A stretch of 64,000 nucleotides of DNA from positions 1-64,000 of the forward strand of contig NZ_JAQIIO010000006.1 in NCBI RefSeq assembly GCF_027891095.1. The letters run 5' to 3'. Positions 34,999 through 43,763 of this stretch are shown here, piece by piece (within the stretch, counting starts at the first letter, position 1; each line of letters begins with the position of its first letter). The position numbers and the translations under genes are program-made. The notes beneath the pieces are model-generated. The model was not told where the DNA came from. It ran no database searches and saw nothing but the letters and a program-made list of their open reading frames with translations. The DNA comes from Aliiroseovarius salicola. Lineage in GTDB: Bacteria; Pseudomonadota; Alphaproteobacteria; Rhodobacterales; Rhodobacteraceae.

Positions 34999-36369
34999 AT
35001 GGAGAACGAGATGGAAAATGCTTCTGGCGTCGATGTAACACGTAGAGATCCGAACGAGGATGTTGGTTCAGTCTATGATCCCGTGCCGGTTCTCACCGCG
35101 TTTTCCCATGTCCCTCTTGATGATGCCGCAAACGCGCTTGAAATGATGCGGTTGTCGCTTCTCGACTGGGCTGCGGTTTCGATAGCCGGGGTGGCGGAAC
35201 CGGTTTCCCGAATAACCCGTGAGATGGGGCTTTCGGATGGGGGGCGTGCTCAGTCAAGCGTGGTCGGCAGTGCCACACGACTGCCCGCCCGGCAGGCGGC
35301 TTTGATCAACGGGGCAACCAGCCACGCGCTTGACTATGATGACACGCATTTCGCCCATATCGGCCATCCTTCCGTTGCAGTGGTCCCGGCCGCGCTCGCA
35401 TTGGCCGAGGCTGAAGGATGTTCAGGTCAGGAATTGCTTGAGGCTGCTCTTGTCGGGGTAGAAGCCTCAATCCGCGTGGGCATGTGGCTCGGGCGATCTC
35501 ACTATCAGACCGGGTTTCACCAAACCGCAACTGCGGGGGCTTTTGGGGCGACTGTCGCAGCAGCGCGGTTGCTTCGGTTGAATGCAACACAAACCGCATA
35601 TGCGCTTGGCCTGTGCGCAACCCGTGCTGCTGGTTTGAAAAGCCAATTTGGAACCATGGGGAAACCCTATCACGCCGGGCTTGCTGCCCAGACCGGGGTC
35701 GAAACGGCAATGGCTGCAAAAGCCGGATTTGTGTCTGCACCGGAAGGGTTTGCCGGTGCGCAGGGGTTTGGCCCCACCCATGCAGGTGAAGGCCATGCCG
35801 ATGCGTTTAAAGCGCTTGGGGCTCTTTGGCAATTCGAGACCATCAGCCACAAATTTCATGCCTGTTGTCATGGCACCCATGCGATGATCGAAGCGCTCTT
35901 GCCATTGATGCTCACGCCTGACCGGGTGGTGCGCGTTGAAATTTATACTCATCCGCGCTGGCTCTCGGTGTGTAATATCCCCGCACCGTCATCTGGACTG
36001 GAAGTAAAGTTCTCTTATGCCCATGTGGCGGCAATGGTGATCGCAGGCCGCGATACTGCTGCGTTGAACAGTTTCACCGATGCTGTGGCTCAGGATGCAG
36101 AGTTGGTGGAACTGGCAAGTAAGGTCCGGGTCGTTGGCAGCGAAGAACTGTCCGAGACCGAAGCGCGGCTTATGGTGGATACAATCGAGGGTCGCAGAGA
36201 GGTCGCGTACGATCTGGATACGCCGATCACAATTGACACGCGGACCCGCAAATTACGTGCCAAAGCCAAGGCACTTGTGGGCGGGCAGGGGGACCGTCTC
36301 TGGTCGGCTATTCAGGCGGAGGACGGCCCTGATCTCTCAGCATTTACGCGCCTGTTGCGACTGGCCTGA
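34999..36369 (+). CDS. MmgE/PrpD family protein
   Basis: A 456-residue member of the MmgE/PrpD fold family (2-methylcitrate dehydratase and relatives such as cis-aconitate decarboxylase). Conserved segments include GATSHALDYDDTHF, the family's catalytic loop with the Asp and His residues, and later HACCHGTHAMIEALL. It has no prpB/prpC neighbours, so a role in propionate catabolism is not implied and the substrate is unknown. The ATG at 34999 (MENEMEN) is chosen because AAGGGAG precedes it at good spacing; an in-frame start at 34978 lacks this. Confidence 0.85.
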   Translation: MENEMENASGVDVTRRDPNEDVGSVYDPVPVLTAFSHVPLDDAANALEMMRLSLLDWAAVSIAGVAEPVSRITREMGLSDGGRAQSSVVGSATRLPARQAALINGATSHALDYDDTHFAHIGHPSVAVVPAALALAEAEGCSGQELLEAALVGVEASIRVGMWLGRSHYQTGFHQTATAGAFGATVAAARLLRLNATQTAYALGLCATRAAGLKSQFGTMGKPYHAGLAAQTGVETAMAAKAGFVSAPEGFAGAQGFGPTHAGEGHADAFKALGALWQFETISHKFHACCHGTHAMIEALLPLMLTPDRVVRVEIYTHPRWLSVCNIPAPSSGLEVKFSYAHVAAMVIAGRDTAALNSFTDAVAQDAELVELASKVRVVGSEELSETEARLMVDTIEGRREVAYDLDTPITIDTRTRKLRAKAKALVGGQGDRLWSAIQAEDGPDLSAFTRLLRLA

Positions 36370-36383
36370 ATTGAACTGGCATA

Positions 36384-36420
36384 AAAAGAAAAAGGCGGAG
36401 GTCACAAGACCCCCGCCAGA
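36384..36420 (-). terminator. Terminator of amt
   Basis: A 10-bp stem (GGCGGAGGTC / GACCCCCGCC, one mismatch) with the loop ACAA, followed on the minus strand by TTTTTCTTTTT. It lies about 80 bp after the amt stop. It could also stop the convergent PrpD-like transcript. Confidence 0.85.
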
Positions 36421-36501
36421 GTTCTGCGCGTCGACCGTGGCGGATGCGCGCAGTGGTGACCCTTCGCAATCAGGATAGAAGGGCCGAAGTGTTCCAAGCG
36501 A

Positions 36502-37683
36502 TTAAGACGTGAAGTCGTAAGCGCGTTCACCGTGAACCTCGAGGTCAAGCCCGTTGGTTTCGGTTTCCAGATCAACGCGCAGCGGGGTGATCAGAGCAAC
36601 CAGTTTCACCAGCGCCAGTGTAACCACAAAGGTGAAGACGCCTACAATCACCAGCGCACCAGCCTGTGCAATCCAGGTCCCGTGGCCAAAAGCGGCAATC
36701 ATCAGCGTGCCGAAGATCCCACCGATACCATGCACCGCAAATACGTCCAGCGTGTCGTCGATCTTCATCTTGTTGCGCACGAAGTTCACCCCTTCCTGAC
36801 ACAGCACGCCTGCAACGGCGCCGATGATCAGGGCTTCCACAGGGCCAACAAATCCAGAGGCCGGGGTGATCGAGGCGAGACCCGCAATTGTGCCGGTTAC
36901 AAGACCCACAAGCGAGGCCTTGCCGTATTTGATCCGCTCCCAGATCGCCCAGGTGAGTGAGGCCGTGGCGGCTGAAATATGGGTGACCGTGATTGCCATT
37001 GCAGCGCCACCGTCAGCGGCCAGTTGCGACCCGCCGTTAAAGCCGAACCAGCCAACCCAGAGCATGCCAGCACCCATGAACACCAGACCCGGTGCATGCG
37101 GTGGCGTGGTGCGGTGTTTGCGAGGTCCCAGCACGTAAGCGATGATCAGCGCGGCAATCCCTGCGGTTTCGTGCACGGTGATGCCACCGGCGAAATCCTT
37201 GGTGCCAACTTCGCCAAAAATGCCGCCATCCGACATCATGCCACCGCCCCAGATCCAATGCACAACGGGCGCATAGACCAGAAGCATCCAAAGTGCTGAG
37301 AAGGTCAGGACAAAACCGAACCCAACCCGTTCCACATAGGCCCCAACGATCAGCGCAGGGGTGATCACGGCAAATGTCATCTGGAACGCAAAGAAAAGGA
37401 TTTCAGGTAGGGTGCCGGACAGGCTGTCGATGGTCACGCCGTTGAGGAAGAGTTTGCCCAAGCCGCCCCAGACGCCGTGATCCGATCCACCAAAGGCAAT
37501 CGAGTAGCCCGCGACGAACCACAGGACTGACATCAAACAGGCAATCGCATAAACATGCATAAAGACCGACAGCACGTTGCGCGCTCGGACAAGCCCACCG
37601 TAAAAGAGTGCAAGCCCCGGAAGGGACATGAACAGCACAAGGGCCGTCGCGGTTAAAATCCAGGCTGTATCGGCGGCGTTCAT
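36502..37683 (-). CDS. amt: Ammonium transporter Amt
   Basis: A 393-residue ammonium channel with about 11 hydrophobic segments and no cleavable signal (starts MNAADTAWILTATALVL). Family landmarks are FYGGLVRARNVLS, FAGGITVHETAGIAAL (first pore His), FNGGSQLAADGGAAMAI and DTLDVFAVHGIGGIFGT (second pore His). No glnK gene is adjacent, unlike the common glnK-amtB arrangement. It lies about 3.5 kb from dusB-ntrBC-ntrYX, and NtrC control is likely by general knowledge of the family. Confidence 0.95.
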   Translation of the reverse strand: MNAADTAWILTATALVLFMSLPGLALFYGGLVRARNVLSVFMHVYAIACLMSVLWFVAGYSIAFGGSDHGVWGGLGKLFLNGVTIDSLSGTLPEILFFAFQMTFAVITPALIVGAYVERVGFGFVLTFSALWMLLVYAPVVHWIWGGGMMSDGGIFGEVGTKDFAGGITVHETAGIAALIIAYVLGPRKHRTTPPHAPGLVFMGAGMLWVGWFGFNGGSQLAADGGAAMAITVTHISAATASLTWAIWERIKYGKASLVGLVTGTIAGLASITPASGFVGPVEALIIGAVAGVLCQEGVNFVRNKMKIDDTLDVFAVHGIGGIFGTLMIAAFGHGTWIAQAGALVIVGVFTFVVTLALVKLVALITPLRVDLETETNGLDLEVHGERAYDFTS

Positions 37684-37839
37684 CGTTTTCCCCTTCGATC
37701 CGATTTCGCATTTGCCTACGGAAATGGCGGAAATCCGAAAAAATGGGGATAAAAGGCGCAGATATATACGCCGTGCCTATACAGAATTTGCGCGCTGCCT
37801 GTTTTTTGTGCGCGATGCCCGCAGGCTTGGTGCAAAAGC

Positions 37840-37858
37840 GGGCGTCTCTAAAACGCCT
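37840..37858 (-). terminator. Short stem-loop at the end of pncC
   Basis: GGCGT-TTTAGAG-ACGCC spans the pncC stop codon on the minus strand and is followed shortly by TTTT. A modest terminator candidate for the ispD-ispF-pgpA-pncC run. Confidence 0.45.
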
Positions 37859-38333
37859 TTGCGGAAGAGATCAACAGAGAGATGGCATGGCGCGCTGCCG
37901 CATTGCGAACGTTTTCGCGGCCCAGCGCGCCAAATTCCACAGTTTCGGTAACAATCCCTACGGGGCTGGCAAGCCCAAAGCAGACCCGCCCCTCTGGTTT
38001 GTGCTCAGACCCACCTGGCCCGGCGATCCCGGTGACCGAAACCGCGATATCAGCCTCGGAATGGGCCAGCGCCCCTGCTGCCATTTCACGCGCAACCTCT
38101 TCACTGACGGCGCCGTAATGATCGAGCGTTGCCGCACTCACACCAATCAACTCGCGTTTGGCGGAATTGGAATAGGTGATGAATCCCCGTTCAAACACGT
38201 TAGAGCTGCCGGGGATATCGGTGATCCATGCGCCAACCATGCCGCCGGTGCAGCTTTCAGCCGTCGCAAGTTTCAGGCCTTTGGCACGGCAAAGATCAAG
38301 AAGTTCAGCGATGGTCTGATCGGTTGATAACAT
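37848..38333 (-). CDS. pncC: CinA-like nicotinamide-nucleotide amidohydrolase
   Basis: A 161-residue stand-alone C-terminal CinA domain, deamidating NMN to nicotinate mononucleotide in the pyridine nucleotide salvage cycle. Conserved family segments are LKLATAESCTGGMVGAWIT, ERGFITYSNSAKRELIGV and VSVTGIAGPGGSEHKPEGRV. Length matches E. coli PncC (about 165). It is last in an apparent unit with pgpA, ispF and ispD, three bases after pgpA. Confidence 0.92.
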   Translation of the reverse strand: MLSTDQTIAELLDLCRAKGLKLATAESCTGGMVGAWITDIPGSSNVFERGFITYSNSAKRELIGVSAATLDHYGAVSEEVAREMAAGALAHSEADIAVSVTGIAGPGGSEHKPEGRVCFGLASPVGIVTETVEFGALGRENVRNAAARHAISLLISSAKAF

Positions 38334-38336
38334 GGT

Positions 38337-38840
38337 TTACCCCATTAAGAACGCGTGGGCGACATAGGCGGCGATCACAACCGTTATGGCCGCCGCGATC
38401 CCGGCATAGACATCATCCATCATGACACCAGTGGCATCTCCGCGCCGATCCGCCTTGCCGATAGGGCCGAACTTGGTGATGTCGAAAAAGCGGAAGGCCA
38501 GAAAGGCGACAATCCAGCCGGGATATAGCTGCAAGATATCTGCCCCCATCATCTGTGCGCCAAAGGACACCGGGAAAAGGGCAATCCACATGCCAACCAC
38601 TTCGTCGATCACCACTTCGGATGGGTCATGGTTGTCGGATCCCGCCGTGTAGGCTTCGGTTGCCTTCAACCCTATCAGGTAGGCCACAATGGTTGCACCG
38701 GTCAGCAGGATCGGCCCACCGATCACATGCAAAAGCCAGCCAACGGGCAGGGCGGCCAAAGTGCCCCAGGTGCCAGAGGCAGGTTTTAGCAGCCCGGAGT
38801 AAAAGAACGTGGCAATCAGTTTGGCGGTGGATTTCTGCAT
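38337..38840 (-). CDS. pgpA: Phosphatidylglycerophosphatase A
   Basis: A 167-residue membrane enzyme dephosphorylating phosphatidylglycerol phosphate. GTWGTLAALPVGWLL near the N-terminus and VIDEVVGMWIAL in the middle carry the acidic active-site residues of the PgpA family. FDITKFGPIGKADRR and DDVYAGIAAAI follow. Hydrophobic helices separate them. It is co-directional with ispF (three-base gap) and pncC. Confidence 0.94.
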   Translation of the reverse strand: MQKSTAKLIATFFYSGLLKPASGTWGTLAALPVGWLLHVIGGPILLTGATIVAYLIGLKATEAYTAGSDNHDPSEVVIDEVVGMWIALFPVSFGAQMMGADILQLYPGWIVAFLAFRFFDITKFGPIGKADRRGDATGVMMDDVYAGIAAAITVVIAAYVAHAFLMG

Positions 38841-38843
38841 CTG

Positions 38844-39323
38844 TCAGTCCTTGATCAGCGTGGCAACAGCCATTGAGGCGATGCCTTCTTCGCGCCCGGT
38901 AAAGCCGAGTTTCTCAGAGGTGGTGGCCTTGACCGAGACCTGTGCAACCTCCAGCCCCATGATCTTCGCCAATGCCTCTCGCATTGCCACAGCATGCGGG
39001 CCAACTTTCGGACGTTCACAGATCAGCGTTACATCGACATTCGAGATCCGGTAGCCACGTTCCGACGCGCGCTTGACCGCATGTCGCAGGAAAATATCGC
39101 TCTCGGCCCCTTTCCATTGCGGGTCCGACGGAGGGAAATGTTGACCAATATCGCCATCGGCAAGCGCGCCGTAGATCGCATCGGTCAGGGCGTGCATCCC
39201 CACGTCGGCATCGCTATGCCCTTTGAGTTTTTTGTCATGCGGCACGCTCACCCCGCAAAGAATGACATGATCTCCCGCCTCAAAAGCGTGCACGTCATAG
39301 CCTTGACCCACCCGAATATCCAT
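38844..39323 (-). CDS. ispF: 2-C-methyl-D-erythritol 2,4-cyclodiphosphate synthase
   Basis: A 159-residue homotrimeric enzyme of the non-mevalonate isoprenoid pathway, converting CDP-ME-2-phosphate to ME-cyclodiphosphate. GQGYDVHAF (zinc-binding Asp/His), [15 protein letters not shown] (third zinc His) and [18 protein letters not shown] are family signatures. A TTG three bases upstream at 39326 is in frame, but the ATG at 39323 gives the standard N-terminus [10 protein letters not shown]. It directly follows ispD, an arrangement often seen, sometimes as a fusion. Confidence 0.96.
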   Translation of the reverse strand: MDIRVGQGYDVHAFEAGDHVILCGVSVPHDKKLKGHSDADVGMHALTDAIYGALADGDIGQHFPPSDPQWKGAESDIFLRHAVKRASERGYRISNVDVTLICERPKVGPHAVAMREALAKIMGLEVAQVSVKATTSEKLGFTGREEGIASMAVATLIKD

Positions 39324-39326
39324 CAA

Positions 39327-40004
39327 TCAGCCTTTCAGAAGCTTTTCGGCCCGCGCGAAATCCTCGGGCGTGGTGATTTTCATGTTCCGCTCCTCGCCCG
39401 GTACGATGGCCACGTCAAGCCCCGAGCTGCGCGCAACTTCCACATCATCTGCAGCACCACCGGGATGGGCATGGTGGGCGGCAACAATCTTGTCGTAGTG
39501 AAACCCTTGTGGGGTTTGTGCGCGATAAAGCCCCTCGCGGCTCTCGGTGCCGGTCACCACCCCCTCGTGCCCACGCCACAGGGCGTCGGTCACGGGGATC
39601 GCCGGGGCGGCTCCGGGAGAGGTTCTCAAGGCGTCGATCACATCATCAATGATGCGATCCGAGAGCAGTGGACGGGCGATATCGTGGATCAGCACATAAT
39701 CCGGCGCGGCAGATTGCGCGGATGATTGTAGTGTCTCAAGCCCGGCCATGACTGATGCATCCCGGCTTGCCCCGCCATGGGTCAGGATCACTCCATTGAT
39801 CCCACTTGCGATCTCTTGGTCGTCAGGATGAATGACCAATACGATTTCGGATATGCGGGGATGCGCTAGAAACCGGGCCACAGTGGCCTCAGCCACCATG
39901 CCGCCCCCCAATGGGCGCCACTGTTTCGGAAGGCCGCCCCCAGCACGAGATCCGCGCCCGGCAGCAACGATCACCGCTGCAATATGTTCTTCGCTTTTGG
40001 TCAT
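39327..40004 (-). CDS. ispD: 2-C-methyl-D-erythritol 4-phosphate cytidylyltransferase
   Basis: A 225-residue cytidylyltransferase of the non-mevalonate pathway. The nucleotide-binding loop [19 protein letters not shown], the HDIARPLLS segment and the C-terminal [11 protein letters not shown] are diagnostic. The ATG at 40004 is chosen over an in-frame TTG six bases upstream. Its stop is four bases from the ispF start, so the pair is tightly coupled. Divergent from dusB. Confidence 0.95.
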   Translation of the reverse strand: MTKSEEHIAAVIVAAGRGSRAGGGLPKQWRPLGGGMVAEATVARFLAHPRISEIVLVIHPDDQEIASGINGVILTHGGASRDASVMAGLETLQSSAQSAAPDYVLIHDIARPLLSDRIIDDVIDALRTSPGAAPAIPVTDALWRGHEGVVTGTESREGLYRAQTPQGFHYDKIVAAHHAHPGGAADDVEVARSSGLDVAIVPGEERNMKITTPEDFARAEKLLKG

Positions 40005-40169
40005 GCCCAATGTTTAGGACGTGCTGAGAAAGGAAACAATGGCCGGTTTCTCTCCGTGGAAATTGCTTAAAAAATGTGCAAAAAGGAAATTCGTAGCGGA
40101 GTCGACGGGCAAATTCTTGTTGAATTGCAAGGGCGCGCTCAAAGTTGCATCAATGCACAAGGAATAGGC

Positions 40170-41147
40170 ATGTCACTTTCGATCGGAAACGTCACTCTCA
40201 AAGCGCCCGTGGTTCTCGCGCCAATGGCCGGGATCAGCGATCTTCCGTTCCGTCAATTGGTGGGAAGCTTTGGGGCAGGGCTGGTTGTCTCTGAAATGGT
40301 GGCCAGTCAGGAAATGGTGCAAGCCAAGCCCGGAGTGCGCGAACGCGCTGAACTTGGATTTGGTCTGGCCAATACGGCGGTGCAATTGGCAGCGCGCGAT
40401 GTGTATTGGGCGGGCGAAGCCGCGAAGATGGTCGAGGCGAATGGGGCCCGTTTAATCGACATCAATATGGGCTGCCCCGCGCGCAAAGTTGTGGGTGGTA
40501 TGTCGGGATCTGCCTTGATGCGCGATCTGGATCATGCGCTGCGGCTGATCGAAGCCATTGTCGGCGCGGTGTCTGTGCCGGTGACCTTGAAAACCCGGCT
40601 CGGGTGGGATGACAGCAGTCTGAATGCGCCAGAACTGGCGCGTCGGGCGGAGGGTGCCGGCATCCGGCTCATTACCATCCACGGACGCACCCGTTGCCAG
40701 TTTTACAAAGGTCACGCCAATTGGGCGGCCATTCGCCCGGTGAAAGACGCTGTCACCATTCCTGTCATTGCAAATGGGGACATTGTTAATACCGCCTCCG
40801 CTCGTGCCGCTCTTGCCCAATCCGGTGCGGACGGGGTGATGATTGGACGTGGAGCCGGGGGACGCCCATGGCTGTTGCAACAGGTCGCTCATGATCTCTT
40901 TGGGGCTGACGCGCCAAACATTCCGCGTGGCGAGGATTTGGTGCAGATGGTTCAGAAACACTACCGCGACAGCCTAGAGTTTTATGGACCGGAACTGGGT
41001 GGCCGTGTGATCCGTAAACATCTGGGTTGGTATATGGATGAGGCAGAAACACCGTCGGATATGCGGAAACGGATCCTGTCCTCTCGCGATCCGAACGAGG
41101 TGCTTGACCTGATCCCCTCGGCCCTGCTGCAGGAGGAGATCGCATGA
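40170..41147 (+). CDS. dusB: tRNA-dihydrouridine synthase DusB (NifR3)
   Basis: A 325-residue FMN-dependent TIM-barrel enzyme reducing uridines in the tRNA D-loop. APMAGISDLPFRQL, DINMGCPARKVVGG (catalytic Cys), TIHGRTRCQFYKG and GVMIGRGAGGRPWL are family hallmarks. The ATG at 40170 has AAGGAAT upstream; a longer frame from 40074 is not supported. The gene is the nifR3 of the classical Rhodobacter nifR3-ntrB-ntrC operon. Its stop overlaps the ntrB start (ATGA). Confidence 0.95.
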   Translation: MSLSIGNVTLKAPVVLAPMAGISDLPFRQLVGSFGAGLVVSEMVASQEMVQAKPGVRERAELGFGLANTAVQLAARDVYWAGEAAKMVEANGARLIDINMGCPARKVVGGMSGSALMRDLDHALRLIEAIVGAVSVPVTLKTRLGWDDSSLNAPELARRAEGAGIRLITIHGRTRCQFYKGHANWAAIRPVKDAVTIPVIANGDIVNTASARAALAQSGADGVMIGRGAGGRPWLLQQVAHDLFGADAPNIPRGEDLVQMVQKHYRDSLEFYGPELGGRVIRKHLGWYMDEAETPSDMRKRILSSRDPNEVLDLIPSALLQEEIA

Positions 41148-42196
41148 GTGATCTGTTGTGGTCATCGCTTCCGATCCCCGCGCTGGAGCTATCAGCCGAA
41201 GGGGTGATCCTGAAGGTGAACAGTGCCGCAGAATCGTTCCTGAACCAGTCGGAGCGTGTGCTGAAAGGGAAGCCATGTGCAGACAGCGTGCCGCTTGCTC
41301 TTGATCTCAACGAAGCCTTCGGGCGGGTACTGGCGGCGCAGGGGGTTTTATATGTGGACTCGGTTGGTCTGACACCAACCGCATCGCCCCCCTGTGATGT
41401 GAATGTCCAGATTGCAACCATGGGAGACGGGTTGTTGATGCTGCTGCATCCAAGACAGGCAGAACAGTTGGGGCAGGTTGAAGGGATCCGGGCCGCACGT
41501 CAGGCGATCGGAATGGCGGAAATGCTGGCGCATGAAATCAAGAACCCCCTTGCAGGGATCACTGGGTCTGCGCAGCTTCTGTCGATGGGGTTGGGATCAG
41601 AGGACCGCGAATTGACGGATCTGATCGTTGCGGAAAGCCGCAGGATCGTCGCCCTACTGGATCAAGTCGAGCAATTTGGCGATCTGCGGCCCCCCGCGAC
41701 AGATGAGGTGAACATCCACGATCTGCTGGAACGCGCCCGAGCGACAGCGCGCGTTGGCTTTGCTGGCGGGTGTGAGATTTCAGAGGTCTATGATCCTTCT
41801 TTGCCGCTCACACTTGTGGATGCTGATCAAATGATGCAGGTGTTTTTAAATCTTTTGAAAAACGCCTCGGAAGCTGCTGGACCTAAAGGGAAAATCATTG
41901 TCCGGACGTTCTATGACGCGGGGCTGCATCGGCGCAGCAAAGATGGTCAGCGTCTGGCGCTTCCGCTGCAGGTAGAGATCACCGATAATGGCCCCGGCCT
42001 TCCGCCTGACATTGAGGATCACATCTTCGATCCGTTTGTTTCAGGCCGCGAAAATGGAACCGGACTTGGTCTTGCCTTGGTGTCAAAGATTCTAACCGAT
42101 CATGGCGGTTTGATCACCGTCAAAAGCCAGCCGGGAAAGACCACATTTAGGGTCTCGCTTCCGGTTGCCCCGCGCAAACAGATACGTTTCACGTAA
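41144..42196 (+). CDS. ntrB: Nitrogen regulation sensor kinase NtrB
   Basis: A 350-residue soluble histidine kinase controlling NtrC according to nitrogen status through PII proteins. An N-terminal PAS-like domain (about residues 8-110) precedes the HisKA motif MLAHEIKNPLAGITGSAQLL with the phosphorylated His at residue 130. HATPase boxes follow: NLLKNASEA (N), EITDNGPGLP (G1) and GTGLGLALV (G2). No transmembrane segment. It is coupled to dusB by a 4-bp overlap and followed after 12 bp by ntrC. Confidence 0.95.
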   Translation: MSDLLWSSLPIPALELSAEGVILKVNSAAESFLNQSERVLKGKPCADSVPLALDLNEAFGRVLAAQGVLYVDSVGLTPTASPPCDVNVQIATMGDGLLMLLHPRQAEQLGQVEGIRAARQAIGMAEMLAHEIKNPLAGITGSAQLLSMGLGSEDRELTDLIVAESRRIVALLDQVEQFGDLRPPATDEVNIHDLLERARATARVGFAGGCEISEVYDPSLPLTLVDADQMMQVFLNLLKNASEAAGPKGKIIVRTFYDAGLHRRSKDGQRLALPLQVEITDNGPGLPPDIEDHIFDPFVSGRENGTGLGLALVSKILTDHGGLITVKSQPGKTTFRVSLPVAPRKQIRFT

Positions 42197-42208
42197 GGAG
42201 CCAGCCTC

Positions 42209-43576
42209 ATGGATGGAACAATATTAATCGCTGACGATGACCGAACAATCCGTACGGTTTTGACGCAGGCGCTGACCCGCGCAGGGTGCCGGGTTCATGC
42301 CACTGGCTCCATGGTCACGCTGCTCAGATGGGTTGAAGAAGGGCGCGGGGATGTGGTGATTTCCGATGTGATCATGCCGGATGGGAACGGGTTGGAAAGC
42401 CTGCCTAAGATTTCGGAAATGCGCCCCGACCTTCCGGTCATTGTTATTTCCGCGCAGAATACCATCATGACCGCCATTCAGGCTGCTGAGGCCGAGGCGT
42501 TTGATTACTTGCCCAAACCCTTTGACCTTCCAGACCTGATGAAGCGCGTGGCGCAGGCATTGGAACGCAAACGCTTGCGCCCAGCGCCCGCGCAAAGCAC
42601 CAGCGAGCCTGGAACCGCTTCCGACCTGCCGCTGGTGGGGCGCAGCCCAGCCATGCAGGATCTGTATCGGCTTGTGGCCAGAGTTTTGAATGTTGATCTG
42701 CCGGTTCTGATCACAGGGGAAAGCGGAACTGGAAAATCGCTGATCGCACAGGCGATCCATGATTTTTCCTCTCGGCGGGATGCCCCTTTTGTCGTTGCAA
42801 CCGCTGATGACCTTGGGCCATCGGACGCGCTGGACAACCTATTGCGCCGGGCCGGTCACGGGACAATTCTATTTGACGGGGTCGGGGATCTGGATCCGGA
42901 AGCACAGGCGCGCCTGACACGCTTTCTTGATGGACTGACCGCAGAAGGGCCGCGCGTGATTGCGATTTCGCAGGGTGAATTATCGGTCATGATCCGCAAT
43001 GGGAGCTTCCGCGAAGACCTCTATTACCGTCTGGCAGGCGTTGTTATCTCGGTGCCAGCGTTGCGAGAACGTCTGGAAGATATCCCCGCGCTGGCAGAGC
43101 ATTTTGTCGCCCGCACAGCCCATGATGGGCTTTCCGAACGCCATCTGGATCCAGAGGCACTTGCGGTTCTTCGGGCGCACCCGTGGCCCGGAAACCTGCG
43201 ACAGCTTGAGAATCTCATGACGCGGCTTCTGGTGACGGGGGGCGAAGAAATGATCACCGAAGCGGAAATTAGCGCCGCGCTTTCCGGTGATATAACCAGC
43301 CAACCCAGCAGCGGCGCACCGGATGAGCGGCTTTCCGCTTCTGTCGCCAGACATCTCAAGCATTACTTCGATCTGCATGGGGGTGGATTGCCCCCAGATG
43401 GGCTTTATCAACGGATATTACGAGAAATTGAGCTGCCGCTCCTGGAAATCTCTCTGGATGCAACCGGTGGTAACCAGGCTAAATGTGCCGATCTTCTTGG
43501 CATCAACCGCAATACGTTGCGTAAAAAAATTACGGATCTCGGAATCGAGGTGACACGGCGCCGCAAGTTGATGTAA
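42209..43576 (+). CDS. ntrC: Nitrogen response regulator NtrC, lacking the GAFTGA loop
   Basis: A 455-residue response regulator: receiver domain (phosphoacceptor Asp 53 in ISDVIMPDG), AAA+ domain (Walker A GESGTGKS near residue 170) and C-terminal Fis-type HTH (ending NRNTLRKKI). The AAA+ domain is shortened. The ELFGHEKGAFTGA block that contacts sigma-54 is absent. Walker B reads ILFDGVGDL, with Gly at residue 224 where Glu is normal. This fits Rhodobacter capsulatus NtrC, which is known to activate housekeeping-sigma RNA polymerase. The protein is therefore unlikely to be a sigma-54 activator. Confidence 0.95.
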   Translation: MDGTILIADDDRTIRTVLTQALTRAGCRVHATGSMVTLLRWVEEGRGDVVISDVIMPDGNGLESLPKISEMRPDLPVIVISAQNTIMTAIQAAEAEAFDYLPKPFDLPDLMKRVAQALERKRLRPAPAQSTSEPGTASDLPLVGRSPAMQDLYRLVARVLNVDLPVLITGESGTGKSLIAQAIHDFSSRRDAPFVVATADDLGPSDALDNLLRRAGHGTILFDGVGDLDPEAQARLTRFLDGLTAEGPRVIAISQGELSVMIRNGSFREDLYYRLAGVVISVPALRERLEDIPALAEHFVARTAHDGLSERHLDPEALAVLRAHPWPGNLRQLENLMTRLLVTGGEEMITEAEISAALSGDITSQPSSGAPDERLSASVARHLKHYFDLHGGGLPPDGLYQRILREIELPLLEISLDATGGNQAKCADLLGINRNTLRKKITDLGIEVTRRRKLM

Positions 43577-43763
43577 AAGGGCAACAAGCGTTGCAAATCG
43601 GCACTGGATCGCAGAATCTCAGGACGTGTTGCAGCGCTGCCGGTCAAACGGCAGTGAGGTAGGGCCTTCGGGTTGTTGGCGATTGATAGAGTCTGGTGGT
43701 TATCTGGACATGAGTTCAATACCCGATCTTTTGGGGGCCCAAACGTAATTGGGGGGCGAGACG

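Noticed and set aside
34999-36369. Propionate (2-methylcitrate) pathway assignment for the PrpD-like gene
   Set aside because: No prpB, prpC or regulator nearby; the MmgE/PrpD family covers other activities.
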